Below, piece after piece: positions 1 through 11,825 of a stretch of DNA of 64,000 nt; positions within the stretch are counted from its first letter, which is position 1; every line of letters starts with the position of its first letter. The translations under genes were made by a program, and so were the position numbers. The DNA is from Cryptomeria japonica. Its lineage: Eukaryota; Streptophyta; Pinopsida; Cupressales; Cupressaceae. The stretch is from NCBI RefSeq assembly GCF_030272615.1, contig NC_081412.1, positions 343,351,870 through 343,415,869 on the forward strand. The letters are read 5' to 3'. Below the pieces are notes generated by a model that ran no database searches, was not told the DNA's origin, and saw only the letters and a program-made list of their open reading frames with translations.

Positions 1-1008
1 TGAATGATGGCTCTCATTGCTAAAATACATTATCTTCTCAAATGCAAGTACTCAGTGGAAGCAAGGACACACAACTAAAAGCAAGATGGGAGAAGGAATA
101 CAAATGCTATGGGACAACAAAACAAGGGCTCATCATTCAGGCAATGATGATTCACCCTTCCCTATTCTGCATTTTTCTTTATGTTTACATCTACAAGTAT
201 ATAGTATATTTCTTATTTGCACCACAAGTTAGTCTCACGGCTTGTGTGATACATTGCACTTTCATTTTTAATAAACATTACTATTTTTCAGAAAAATTTG
301 TACTCTCATACTACTCTAAAATTGAAATCAAGGTAATGTAATCTTGTTTTCTCTTTTCATGCACATAAATGTAATAATAGCAGAATAAATATGTACGTTT
401 TTGTATGTTAAAAACACTAAAGCTCTAGCTAATTGAACTTGCTAGTGAAAATAGGTAACATTTCTGGCAACATCTGCTATATGTTTGCCTACTAAACATC
501 TCCACCAACTATTTTATGCTTTCCATTGGGCATAGAGTAATTCAAACTTGTCAAAACTGAAAAACACAACTCATGACACATCAAGAACTCTGAAATCTCA
601 TCAAACATGTCCTAATCCATTAATTATAGATATGTGGTTTGTGACAGTAAGCTAAAACAACTTGTTGTCATGAATTATGTGGCTATAATTGATGGACTAT
701 GGTAGGACAACAACAAAACAACTTTGAAAAAGATTGTTGTAGTACACTTAGCTATATAAAGGAAGTAGTTGTTGTGTGTGGCAGTGAATATACAACATCT
801 CTACCCCATATAATGAACATTTTCCTCTAATAACTATAGTGCATTACAACAGGAAGCAAAACTCCTTATAACTCCTACAGAATTGTGCATTAGGTACTTA
901 GAGAAAACAAAACTACAACCGGTCTACTATGCAAAAGCACTTATTAACAATTAGAAACTGCTGAAATATATACAAATTTTAGGCATACCTCAAAAGCAAT
1001 GCTTGAGG
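1..1008 (-). other. Sequence behind the G1 pol end; probable beginning of its 3' LTR
   Basis: No open frame with recognisable protein content was found on either strand. The stretch lies directly downstream (minus strand) of the stop that ends the G1 gypsy polyprotein near 1009, so the untranslated tail and the first part of the G1 3' LTR are expected here. The matching 5' LTR of G1 could not be identified inside the window, so no LTR boundary can be fixed. The DNA is AT-rich with short repeats such as caacaac. Confidence 0.35.
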
Positions 1009-1870
1009 TGAATCCCATTGACTGGGATTGGTACCACCTCACCATCCAACTTAGACAACTAGAAGGCATTGTGCTGCTTGCACTTAGAAATCATGTAAGG
1101 CCCGCTCCAAAAAGCATCAAACTTTGTATGTTTGTCTAGCTTACTCTTAAATTCATCCTATTTCAGGATAATCTCTCCTTCTTTGAATACTCTAGGAGAT
1201 TCTCTCTTATCAAATGATCTCTTCATTTGAGCTTGGTGATGCTCAATATTTCTCATTACCTCATTTCTAACTTCCTCTAGCTCAACCAGCTGAGCCAACC
1301 TTATTGTCAAGGGCTCTTCTTCAATCATATCAAGCTGGTTAGCTAGATCAAGGGCTAGAACCTCCAGGGAAATAGGTAGCCTTACTTCCTTTCCATACAC
1401 AAGCATGTATGGTGACACTCCAGTGGATCTTTTTGATGTATTTCTATCAACCCATAAGGCTGATTTCAACTTGGTATCCCAAGCTCTTTGATTTCCTTCC
1501 ATGGTCCTCTTGATAATTCTGAGCATGTTCTTATTTTTGGACTCAGCTTGTCCATTACCCTGAGGTTAATAGTTAGATAATGTGTTGAGGTAAACTCCAT
1601 TTTTAACAGCCCAATCAGGTATCCTACTTCCTACAAAATCAAGAGAATTATCTTAAACTATAGACTGAGAACACAAAATCTGGTTATCAGGTCATCATAG
1701 AAGTTCAATAAAACTATCTCATCCACTTCTTTGAGTGCCACAACCTCAGTCCACTTGGTAAAATAATCAGTGGCTATGAGCATCCACTTATGACCAACAC
1801 TTGAAGGTGGGTTTATGACTCCAATGAAGTCTAATCCCTAATTCATGAATGGATGTTCTACTTGAATAGG
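1009..1870 (-). pseudogene. pol: G1 gypsy integrase, catalytic core and C-terminal part (broken)
   Basis: Integrase joins retrotransposon cDNA into the host chromosome. Reading the minus strand from 1870 down, one sees the start of the core (GLDFIG, first catalytic Asp; ATDYFTKW), then QGNGQAES with the catalytic Glu, and the C-terminal part with SFDKRE, FWSGPYMISKC and the final HLKHCF followed by a stop near 1009. Several in-frame stops and at least one frame change interrupt it, for example after EIILK at about 1158. The N-terminal zinc-binding part is displaced to about 6956-7360 by the S1/C1 insertion. The ending IPVNGIHLKHCF differs from the FPVHGQFLKHYFS-type ending of G2 and G3, so G1 is a separate subfamily. 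Confidence 0.8.
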
Positions 1871-2245
1871 TGATGCAGGAGCATCCTGGGTCTATGAGAA
1901 ATCTTGCATCAACCAAAAATATTTGCTTTCAGTTTAGTTCTTGTTCAGTTCAGTGCGCATTTTTATGTGTTCCTATCGGTAGGTGTCGGTCATTGCTTGC
2001 TTTTTATTGCAAGCCCTATTTTCGGTCTCCAGGCTGGTTCATGTGCTTAATTCCATATTTTCAGTCCATTTGGATTCTTTTCTGGCTAGTTATTGCTCTC
2101 AGTTTGAATTGTTTTGGGTTCCGGGATAGTTCTTGTGCTTGCTAGTTGGTTTTCCTTCATTTTCGGAGCAGTTTCTTGGCATGTGGATCTATTTGGGGTA
2201 TTTTCCAATGTTCTTTGGCATGTGGTCGACCTTCTTGTTGATATT

Positions 2246-5200
2246 TCAGCTCCAATAACACATCTTTACTCTCTACTTTCTCTCTCAAGAAATGATATTT
2301 TAGCTCAATATGCTTTGTTATAGCATGCAACACCAAGTTCTTTGAAATTTTTATTGCACTAGTGTTGTCACATAAAATCTTTACTGGTTCTATAATCTTC
2401 AACTTGAATCCTTCTAGAATGTGTTTCATCCAGATTGTCTGGGTACAATTCATATACACTGCAACATATTCAGCTTCAGTAGTGGACTATGATATACAGC
2501 TCTACTTCTTGCTGCTCCAAGATACAAGTCTTCCTCCAAGAAAGAATGCACCACCGGTTGTGCTCTTCCTATCATCAAAATTTCCTATGTAGTCTGCATC
2601 TTTATACACCTTCAAATCAAAGTTACCTGCATGTGGATACCATAATCCATAGTCAATAGTACCTTTCAAATTTCTGAATATCCTTTTATTTACTATCATG
2701 TATTTCTCCTTTGGATTCTTCTAAAATCAGCAAGCTAAACCAACTGCATGAGCAATATCCGGTCTGCTATAAACAACCCCTATCATTGATTTAAACTCCT
2801 TTTCATCAACAGATGCAACATCATCCTCCTTAGATAGTTTACAACCTGTAACCATTGGTGTCCCAACTGGTTTACAATTACTCATTCCAAATGTCTTCAA
2901 TAACTCTTCATCTACTGAGTTTGCAAACCTATGAAGAATTTTATCTCTCCTACTAGAGACATTTCAAATTCACTTTTAATCTCATTTGCAAAGTCATCAC
3001 TCATGTCATCATTTCCTCCAAATATGATATCATCTACAAACATTTCACTAACCAATATCTTATCTCCTTCATATTTGAGATATATATTATTGTCTTCATT
3101 GGTTCTCTGAAAACCTATCTTCATCAGCTGTGAATTTATCCTTTCATACCATTCTCTTGGTGTTTTATTCAAACCATATAGTGCCTTGTGCAATTTACAC
3201 ACCATATCCTTTGCATTAGTCAAAGCTTAACCATCTAGCTGCTCAATGTATACTTCTTCTCCCAATATTCTATTTAGAAATGTTGACTTCATATCCATCT
3301 GATATACTTTGAATCCCTTATATGTTGCAAATGCAAGTAGAGTCCTAACACCTTCCAATCTAGCAACTAGTGCAAATGTCTCGCCATAGTCTTCTCCTTC
3401 TTCCTATGCATAACCTTTGCATACCAATCTAGCTTTGTTTCTGACTACTACTCCATCTTCGTTCAATTTATTCCTGAATACCCATTTAGTGCCTATCACA
3501 TTTTTATTCACCAGTCTAGGTACTAGGGTCCATGTATATTTCTTCCTTAGCATTTCTAGGCTCAATAGTGGAGATCATGCAAGAATTCTCTCTAATTCTT
3601 CTTCTGGTTAATACTCCAGCATCTTATCTCCAATAATCTGGTCAAGATTATGATTGAGTCTCACATACCTTAGACTAACATGATCATTATCGTCAGGTTC
3701 TTCTTTCTCAGTATCATCATCTTCTTTTGCAGAATCTACCTATTCCAATTGAACTAGTACTACAACATTCACTTCACCAGCTTCTGGCTTCACCAGTTCT
3801 TGTTCCAAAACATAATGTAAGGTTCATCTTCCTTTTTCTCCTCACTAGTTTCTCCTAAAACTTTAGGATACTCATCCACTCGAACATCAACACTCTCAAT
3901 GATTCTCTTTGTCCAATTGTTGTAACATTTGTAGGCCTTACTCTTGGTGGAGTAACCAATAAATATGCCTTCATCACTTTTAGGCTCAAACTTACTAACA
4001 TAGTCACCTCTCTTGATAAAACATTTACTGCAAAAAATCTTAAAATAACTAACATTAGGTGATCTTCCATACCAGTATTCATAAGGATTTTTATCCTTAC
4101 CTTTCTTTACCAATATCTGGTTCATAGTGTAGACAATTGTGCTGACAACTTCTCTCCAGAAAGTTTTTGCTACACCTCCTTGTATTAGCATCATTCTAGC
4201 AGCTTCAACAACTGACCAGTTGTTCCTCTCTACAATACCATTCTATTGTGGTGTCCTTGGTGCAGAAATCTACCTCTTAATTCCATTATCTTCACAATAT
4301 CTAGTGAATTCCTCTAAATTAAATTCACCACCTTGATCAATCCTCAGACACTTTATCTTCTTACCACTTTCCTTTTTAGCTAAGGCCCTGAATGCCTTGA
4401 GCTTACTAAAGGCTTATGTTTTGTCCATCAAGAATGTGACCCACATCATTCTTGAACAATCATCAGTGAAGATCATAAAATATCTATCACCTTGAATACT
4501 TTTAGTCCGTATTGGTCCACAGAGATCTATATGAACCAAATCTAACAAATGTTCTTTTTGAGAAATATTTTCTCTTAAAATTTGAGGATGTCATCTTTCC
4601 AGTACCTCTGAGCAACCGCTTGGCCAACAATGCTTCAAGCTCAATCAAACTATCTTCATCATCCACTTCTCTACCAGATCTAGACTCATAACTATGACTA
4701 ATATCTCTTCTTTTCCTCATAGGTGGATTAGAAACTAAAGCTCTAAATGAAGATTCAGATTTTTGAGCACTGCTATCATAACAATTTAATTCAAATGCGG
4801 TAAGTTTACCAATGATGGAGTCAAGAGTTACCTTAGTTTTATCAATAGGCTTTAGCTCTTGAATGGTAGAATGGTTCTCAACACCTTACTAGCTACTATG
4901 ACATCCTCCACTTTACCAACTAAACTCTTGATCTCACCAAGTATCTCATTGATCCTCTAACCATATTGTTGAATATTCTCACCTTCAGCCATCCACATGT
5001 CTTCAAACTTACCTCTCAGACTCTCTTCTTTGGAAATCTTCACATGCTCATCACTGGTATAGATTTCCTCAAGTTTCTTCCATACATCATAAGTAGTCTC
5101 TAGACCATGGACATCAACATACTTTGAATCAGACAAAGAAAGGACAATAGCCTCCAATGCTTGATTATTTTCTTTTTGCTCTTTCTTTTGATCATCAGAC

Positions 5201-5340
5201 ATAGTCCCACTAGGTGCAACATATTGAGTAACAACATGTTCCTAGTATTGACTTCCTATACTCTTGATATATATTTTCATCCTATCACTCCATATTTTGT
5301 ATTTTTCCCTATTAAACTTCAGACCTTCTTTCTTCATCAT
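2246..5340 (-). pseudogene. gag-pol: C1 copia gag-pol remnant with internal deletion
   Basis: The start at 5340 (MMKKEG, KIWSDRMKIYI) matches the start of C2. Next come the Gag core (DDQKKEQ, SLRGKFEDMW, IQQYG), then at about 4585-4625 the Gag text RLLRGTGK runs straight into KMTSSNFK, which in C2 lies more than 700 bases further on at the end of the integrase zinc finger. Protease and pre-integrase are therefore gone. Further on are the integrase end (FWREVVSTIVYTMNQ), RT (KALYGLNKTPREWYERI, then FVDDIIFGG carrying the catalytic Asp pair) and RNase H (KSTTGGAFFLGG, CDNTSAI). Many stops interrupt it. After residues DVLLEL near 2250 the reading leaves the copia family, marking the truncation point. 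Confidence 0.85.
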
Positions 5341-5396
5341 GTTCTTCAAGATCTTTACCTCAAGTTGTTAGGCTTAGACACTAGAGGACCTGTGAT

Positions 5397-5408
5397 GCTC
5401 TGATACCA
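5397..5408 (-). other. C1 primer-binding site, initiator Met tRNA type
   Basis: On the minus strand the sequence is TGGTATCAGAGC, the perfect standard plant copia primer site for the 3' end of initiator methionine tRNA. It sits two bases inside the LTR end at 5411. Confidence 0.85.
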
Positions 5409-5410
5409 AT

Positions 5411-6782
5411 TGATGGTATGAGGAATCAATAAGGATCCAGACAACTACTGAGAGGGAGGGGTGAATCAATAGATGGAAAACTAACTAAACTTTTGCCAAA
5501 CTCAAAAACAATCTCTCAAGTCAATCTTAGAACTAACTGATTCAAACACTGAACTACAAATTGCAATATCACTATCAAGTATACCAGTTGACTGTCATAA
5601 TAGAATAGTTGTATAACAGCTCTAAAACTCTCAAAAACTTTTAACTAAAACATTCAAATACTTCACTAACAATAGTAAAAGCACATTTTAGATTACTGTC
5701 AGTCATCATATCATATCAAAGTGGATTTAGTAGTTAAGAAAATTAACCACAAAAACATTCACCACTTGACACAATGATTTTGACGTGGAAAACCAAATGG
5801 GAAAAACCACGGTGGGGATGAATACCCACAAGTATTTTGAACTCTTTTGAAGTTCACCCTATTAGGAGCCAAGCCTATTAAAGCTTTTGCAAAAATTCAT
5901 GTTAGGGACCACCTGATTAAGGGATTGACTATAATGCCCTATTAGAAGCAATACCCTATTAGGAGTAACCTCGATAAAGGATTTAAAATCCAAGCTAATG
6001 GATCACCTAGTTAGAGGATTTAAATAGCACTAAGCTTGTTAGAGCTTACCCAATTAAGGGATTTGACTATTATAATTGTTAGAGAACAATAGGGGTTTGC
6101 TGATCTGGTGAATAGCACTACTCTGCTTGATCAGATCCTTTTCATGCTTCTGTCTACCTTCACACATACTACATATAAACCTTTTGGTTTGGCAACCAAC
6201 CACTCTTACACTTAACCAAAATTTCCAACACTACAACAAAACAACTCATCGACCTTATAAACAAAACAATAGGTCAGTAACACATCACAAACCTAAGATC
6301 TCATAGAGATTACAAAAAAACTGGTTCAAGTATGACCATCGGATTTCATAGAAATTATTGCACATTATTAAAGACAACTTCAACCTCTCCTTGATCACCA
6401 CTTCATCGATTCTTGTAACTCATCACACGACTTCCACTTCATGCATTGTACTCACTCATTCCCAAGACAAAACCATTATCTCTACGCGCCAAAAACCACT
6501 TGAAACTCTTCACATGCAACATGCATATGTGGCATAATCATACCGTTCATCATTTGATCATAGACCAATACAACTGATTCACCAAGCTCCATTGGTTAGG
6601 GTTTAGCACATCAACAGGTAGGGTTACCGGTTGATCTCACTACTTCTCAAGTAATATCGGTTTCCTTCACTAGCTCACCTACCAATTATAAAACAACATC
6701 ATAACAACATCATTACTAGTTATAATTAACATCAATGATAATACAATAGTTCATCAATGCAATCTTCATACAAATGCCAACA
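5411..6782 (-). repeat. C1 5' LTR
   Basis: On the minus strand it starts TGTTGGC at 6782 and ends CATACCATCA at 5411, about 1.37 kb. It contains the string of short related motifs also seen in the LTRs of N1 and C2 (blocks of the type CCTCTAACTAGGTGATCC), next to a block reading TTTTTCCCATTTGG-TTTTCCACGT on the minus strand. No second copy is present in the window because C1 is truncated. Confidence 0.75.
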
Positions 6783-6955
6783 CCATGATGGTTGTATGAT
6801 GATAACTAGTTGGTTGCTGGAGGTTCTAAGACAATAATATGATCTATTTTTTGTAATCTTGCTATGTTTTATCATTGATTTAGTTGTGTTACTCTTGCTG
6901 CATAAGCTAGTTAGTTCTCTTTTGAGGGTTTACTGGTTATGGATACATCAATAGG

Positions 6956-7840
6956 TTGCAATGGCAACACTGCTAACTTTTCTTTTCCTGCAAACATGGC
7001 ACATTCGTTGCATTTCCTTACCCAAGAATGTGCATCTCTGAATAAATAAGGCTAGTAATAGCCACCTTTCATAATTTTTAGAGCTATAGCTTTTATTGAA
7101 AAATGTCCTCCTATTGATCCGTCATGAAACTCAGATAATACTTTATCTACTTGATCAACTTCAATGCACCTTAGTAAAACACATGAAACTATTTTCTGAA
7201 AACAATACAATTCAAAAGAACATGGGGAATGGACTAAACTCTATAGTACCTTCTCTTTGACTTAATCAATCTATGAGGACACTCACTAGTGAGCAAAAAG
7301 TGAGTCATTTCCTATACCCAACTAGCAGGAGGAATAGGAACAACTGCTGGATCTTGATCTTAGAGGGCTAAAACAACCTTTTCTTCACTGTTGTTTGTGT
7401 GATCAACAAGATTCTCGCACAGTCCTTTACCTCTTACTATCTTAGTGACCTTGATATCCACATCAAACTCCATCACCTTAGTCACCCAGCCAACGCTTTT
7501 ACCATTCAGATCCTTTTTGAGAAAGAACTCTTTAACTGAAGGGTGAGCAACCAACAACTTAATTATGTTGTTAGACAGCATATGTTTAAACTTATTTAAA
7601 CTTCTAACAACAACAAAAACAAGATTTTCAACAAACAAATACTTCTCTTCATAATCCTTCAAGACTTGACTAAACAAGGCCAAAGGCTATTCTAAACCAT
7701 GCTAATTTTCTTAAACCAACATAGTCGATATGTTGTCAATGCTGCCATAAGCATACAAAATGAAATCTTTTGAGAAATTTGGGTTCAACAAGGTAGGGGC
7801 AGCTCCAAGTGCTTCTTTTATTAGCTCAAAACTTCTCTTT
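6956..7840 (-). pseudogene. pol: G1 gypsy degenerate RNase H, linker and integrase zinc finger
   Basis: Minus-strand reading continues from RT. At about 7770-7700 the first RNase H motif reads ILYAYGSIDN, lacking the Asp expected in the usual DAS motif. Then come PLALFSQVLKDYEEKY, the linker (KITKIVRGKGL type, residues about 7430) and a zinc-finger segment with YY-PYLFRDAHSWVRKCNECAMF near 7000-7080. Stops and frame changes are frequent between 7100 and 7360. The frame is cut at 6956 by S1 and resumes at 1870. Loss of the Asp is shared with G2 and G3, so it predates the decay of this copy. Confidence 0.75.
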
Positions 7841-8830
7841 CCATCCTTAAACTAGCTGAAAGGAACATTATTTTTCAGCATAGAGGTTAGAGGCTTTAAT
7901 AATTCTGCAATATCTAGAATAAACCTTCTAACATAATTTATCCTACCCAAGAAACTTTCCAAACCTTTCTTGTGTGTTGGTAGGAGAAGAGAAATAATAG
8001 CACTTACCCTCTCTAGATCAATTGTTATACCTTCTTTTGACATCACGTAACCCAGTAGCTTACCCTCATGAACAACAAACACACATTTCTTTTGGTTGAG
8101 GGATATACCAAACTCCATGCACCTCTCAAATAGCTTCCTCAAGTGAGCTAAATGTTCTTTTAATCTCTAGAATAAATAGTAATGTCATCCAAATAAACAA
8201 GTAAAAAATTATACATTAAACATTGAAATGCCATGTCCATGGCATGCTAAAAGGTAGCACCAACATTTGAGAAACCAAATGGCCATTTCTTGTAAGCCAT
8301 AGTTCCCCATTTGGTTGTGAATGTTGTCTTGAACTAATCCTCCTGCTTTACTAATACCTGGTTATAACCTGGGAAGCCATCTAGCAGAGAAAACCTCTCA
8401 GAACCTACAACAACTCGAAGGATCTGCTCCATGGAGGGCAGAGAGTATCTATCCTTAAGGGAGGGCCTATTGAGGTCTCTAAAATCAACACAAAGTCTGA
8501 TTTCACCATTTTTTTTCCTCACTGGGACAAGGTTTGACACCCAAGAAGTGTGTTTAATATGGATAATAATGCTTCTCTCTATAAGTTTATTCAACTCCTT
8601 GAACATAAGGGGTTCAAGCTTGGGGTTAAGAGGCCTTTGTTTTTGTCTCACAAGTTCCACATTTGGCTGAAGCTCTATGGTATGCTGGGAAATGCTAGGA
8701 TCAAATACTTTTAAATAAGAATGTTGTCAAGCAAAAATATCACTAAACTCTTGGTAAAGAAGTATAAAAGCATGTCTTTCTTCTAAAGTTCATACCTTGC
8801 CAAGCTTTAACAGCTTGTCCTTGAAAATCT
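7841..8830 (-). pseudogene. pol: G1 gypsy reverse transcriptase (broken)
   Basis: RT copies the element RNA into DNA. Visible motifs in order are RQKQRPLNP, SWVSNLVPVRKKNGEIRLCV with DFRDLNRPSLKDRY, FSLLDGFPGYNQVLV, PFGFSNVGATF, then YLDDITIYSR (catalytic Asp pair) near 8180, and LLGYVMSKEGITID followed by FLGRINYVRRFI. These are the standard Ty3/gypsy RT blocks. A stop follows VKQED near 8334, and several more lie between 8150 and 8330. It continues upstream to aRNase H and protease in the same strand order as G2. Confidence 0.85.
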
Positions 8831-9219
8831 CAACATTTTCATAATGTTCTTCCTTAATCTGCAAGCTGGATTTTTCTTTTCTCAGTTAATCATCATCATT
8901 TAATATTGACTCCAAGGTAACCAATCCCTTGGTTAACTTATTTGACTTTATCTATATGCTTTGATCTTCATACTATTGTTTGAACTTTTCCTGATTGGTA
9001 TTTGAGAGCTCTACCTCTTCCCTCAAAAAAATTATAATTTGTTGACCACTATGAAAAACTTGCCAATGATCAGCATTGTTAGGAATGGAAGATCTAACAA
9101 TTACCTTAATATATTCTTGCTCTTTAGTATTACTAATATCACTAGGAATATCATATTGTGCTCCTACTGCAACCAGTCTATCAGCATGCTAAATAACATT
9201 TCTAGGAATAAACAGCAGA

Positions 9220-9540
9220 TTAAAAGCCTAAAAAATATTCTATGAGATCCCATACTCTATGATTATAAGACTTCAAGAGTTCATTCTTAGTGGTATGGAG
9301 ACCTCTTACTTGGTTGACAATCAATTCACTATTACCATATACCTGTAAACGAATCATTCCTCTTTTTTTTGCCCATTGTAGGCCATGAATTAGGGCCTCA
9401 TACTCAATTGTATTATTAGCATAGCTAAAGGAAAACCTGAAAGCTACATAATACTTATCATCATTAGATGAAATTAGCATACAACAACCACTAGCACCAT
9501 TTTTACTTCTTGACCCATCAAAATAGAGCTTCCAAAGCTC
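9220..9540 (-). pseudogene. G1 extra RNase H placed upstream of RT (broken)
   Basis: The minus-strand reading gives LYFDGSRSKNGASG (first catalytic Asp), NNTIEYEALIHGLQWAKK (catalytic Glu) and QVYGNSELIVNQV, where the third acidic residue is Asn in place of the Asp seen in G2 (GDSELV). The motif style (YFDG, EYEAL, GDSEL) is that of the archaeal-like RNase H known from Tat/Ogre elements. Its place between protease and RT is the same in G1, G2 and G3. The end near 9220 is a stop; the last acidic motif was not found. Confidence 0.75.
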
Positions 9541-9873
9541 ATTTTGGTGTTGATTATCTTGCTATCCTTCATCCTTGACCAGGTTTGGGAAATCAAAACC
9601 TTGTTCATGAAACATATAAACTCCAATGCTTACTTCATCCATATTGTTGAAGGGATCTTCATCAAGATTCTTAGATGCCCACTCATCCAAAATAATATCA
9701 GGGATATCATCAATAGGGGTGTTTGGATCAAGAGGGATAGGCTAATCTTCTTACTCATGGATAGCCAAATTGGCATATACTACAGTAGGGACATGTGGCT
9801 CTATATGATCATTAGCCAAGGCTTCAGATTTAATGGTAAATTTAGTCCCATACCTTGTCCTAAAGAACATATG

Positions 9874-10371
9874 TCACCAATCAGGTGAAAAATAACCCCC
9901 CAACTTGGTTGTAAAATCTCTTGAAAGGCAGATTGTAAAATAGGGTGGTAGGTCTATCACATATACATCTAGCGGAATTGCAAAATTTAGGCATGCATGG
10001 AGGGTAAGACTTAGATTTTTTATGACTCCAACAATATTTACAATAGTCCCATTTAATTGAACTACACCCTTATTCAATGGCTCATAGGTCAGTTCTAATT
10101 GGTCTACTAACTGCTTTGGCATGGCTGAACTACTTGCACCTGAATCTATCATGAAGTTATGTACTAGGTGTTGGCCAATGATTAAAGTAACATAGAAGGG
10201 GGGTGGCTTGATTACCTTGGACTGTCTTGACTGATGTTTACTATTTTGTTGAGGCTTATTGGTAAGAACAACCTTAGAAGCTTGTTGATTGGAAGGTTCA
10301 GTAGTCAAAGAAAGGTTAGACAAAGAATCATGTAATAAATCCTTTTGTTGGGTAGAGCTAGGGAGTCCCAT
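9874..10371 (-). pseudogene. G1 gypsy aspartic protease
   Basis: The protease cuts the polyprotein into working parts. The segment is open over about 165 codons with PPFYVTLIIGQHLVHNFMID followed by SGASSSAMP, the DSGA active site of retropepsins. It is preceded by a Gln- and Ser-rich linker typical of the Gag-protease border. The second half resembles the G2 and G3 proteases only loosely (VDLPPYFTICLSRDF against KPHYGMLLSRQW), again marking G1 as a different subfamily. The frame ends at 9874 with a stop after SPDW. Confidence 0.8.
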
Positions 10372-10377
10372 ATTGAT

Positions 10378-11825
10378 ATACTAACATGAGTCTTCTTCAA
10401 CTCATCCAAAATATTAAAATCAGTCATACTAACCTTCTACAATCCTTTAGTAATAGCACTATCTTTGTGCACGTGTGCTGGCTGAGGTTAACTTTTAGGC
10501 TGATCATTAGCCACCACAGGTTGTGTTATCTAAAGAATCTGAGTATTTTGAGCAGAAATAGACCCCACTTGAGCTTGTATACTTAAAGAAGGTTGATTAT
10601 TTTCTTTGTCAGTTTTTTGCCCCATGTCAACAACCCTTTTCTTTGACCTTGTATTGGCTACTATAGGGGTATAAGACTGACTTTGGGGCCGATTAACCCC
10701 ACAAGTCTCCTCACCTTGCCAATTCATCAAGGTGGCATCAGGACTACCTTGTTTTGTGGGTGCAGATTGTTGTCCATTGACTTCCTGAGAAGGATTTCTT
10801 GGATCAACAACACTATTTTGCACCATCAATGCCTAATTTAACATGCCATTGGAGCATGTAGACTGGTTATGTGGCTGGTTACAAGGGAAACACCACTCAT
10901 AAGCAGCTACTAAATTATTCTGGACTAGAACAATATCCCTTGAGGAGCTGGGTGTATTAGGATTATACTATTGAAAGGGTCTATCATTTACGTTCCTTCT
11001 TTGAGGTTGAGGATCAGGTTGGTATGGGGCTTGATAAGGAGCTTGGAAATGAATTTGGTAAGGTGGCTGACTTTGAGTTTTCTTGATATTGACCAACTCA
11101 TTACCAAAATTCTACAAAGTCTTCTATAAATTAGCATTTTGCTCGTTCATACTTATCAACTCCTGCAAGTGATTTGGGACAACATTCTCTTGAGCTGAAA
11201 CGTAGGAATTATATACTGGAAATGAAGGGACAATAGCTACAATAGGTGAAACTATGGGGGTAATTGGTTGTAAATAATCAAAAAATGGCATAGGAGGCCT
11301 AGGTGCTATTTTCCTTACCTGAATAAGACTATTCTCAACCCTAAAAGCAACATCAAAAGTTGTTGGTAGAGTACTTCCCCCCATAGACTAAATCATAAGT
11401 GAAAATTTTTTGTTTAAAGCCTTAAGAAAAAATAGGAAAGCATAATCATTAGAAGGATTTACCGATGTTGGAATTCGATTCCACGTCCTTTGAAACTGTT
11501 AGTTGAAGTTCATAACATGCTAATGACGATCTCTTTTGATGGTAGTGAGCTTCTCCACCAATGAGAGATGATCCGACTTGCCTTCAAAATGTTGATTCAA
11601 ATGTTTTCCCAGCTCATCCCATGTCGCTATTGAGTTCATAGGTAATCCCCTAAACCACTGAAGGGATTTCCCCTTGAAAGAAGCTACCCAAAGTCTCAAA
11701 GGAACATATTCTGCAATAATGTGATGTACTCCATACAAGGAGGCCACATCTCTAATATGCTCTATGGCTATTGTATGATCTTCACCAGTGAAAAATGGCA
11801 GACTCTTAAGTGTTGTAGTTGGTAT
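10378..11825 (-). pseudogene. gag: G1 Gag, capsid core to zinc knuckle (second part)
   Basis: From 11825 down: LPFFTGEDHTIAIEHIRDVA, then LRLWVASFKGKSLQWFRGLP and WDELGKHLNQHFEG, the core of the retrotransposon Gag family. After a Pro- and Gln-rich stretch comes a zinc knuckle CFPCNQPHNQSTC near 10860-10900, with all three Cys and the His present. Several stops and frame changes occur. The first part of the same Gag lies at 47198-47514: the reading runs from VKHDD there into IPTTTTLKS here once N1 is removed. Confidence 0.75.

Larger units (their letters stand above)
2246..6782 (-). mobile_element. C1, truncated Ty1/copia retrotransposon
   Basis: On the minus strand the order is 5' LTR (6782-5411), initiator-Met type primer site, gag, integrase, RT and RNase H, ending abruptly near 2246. 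The 3' part of RNase H, the 3' noncoding tail and the whole 3' LTR are missing. The sequence CCATG follows the LTR start at 6783, but no partner copy can be seen because the other end is lost. A second deletion removed the zinc knuckle, protease and start of integrase (see the coding entry). C1 lies inside S1 and is a relative of C2. Confidence 0.85.
1871..6950. mobile_element. S1, solo-LTR-like insertion inside G1 integrase, itself filled by C1
   Basis: The insertion begins TGATGCAGGAGC at 1871, ends GATACATCA at 6950, and is flanked on both sides by ATAGG (1866-1870 and 6951-6955). TG...CA ends plus a 5-bp duplication are the signature of an LTR-type insertion. Removing it restores the G1 integrase reading (PLQPI ahead of VEHPFMN). 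Only about 375 bases on the left (1871-2245) and 168 on the right (6783-6950) belong to S1; the remainder is the copia element C1. No coding capacity is seen in the S1 pieces, which fits a solo LTR. Confidence 0.7.

Noticed and set aside
1870-2323. Plus-strand frames rich in Phe, Cys and Trp
   Set aside because: They lie in the S1 piece and across its junction with C1; low-complexity hydrophobic text from T-rich DNA.
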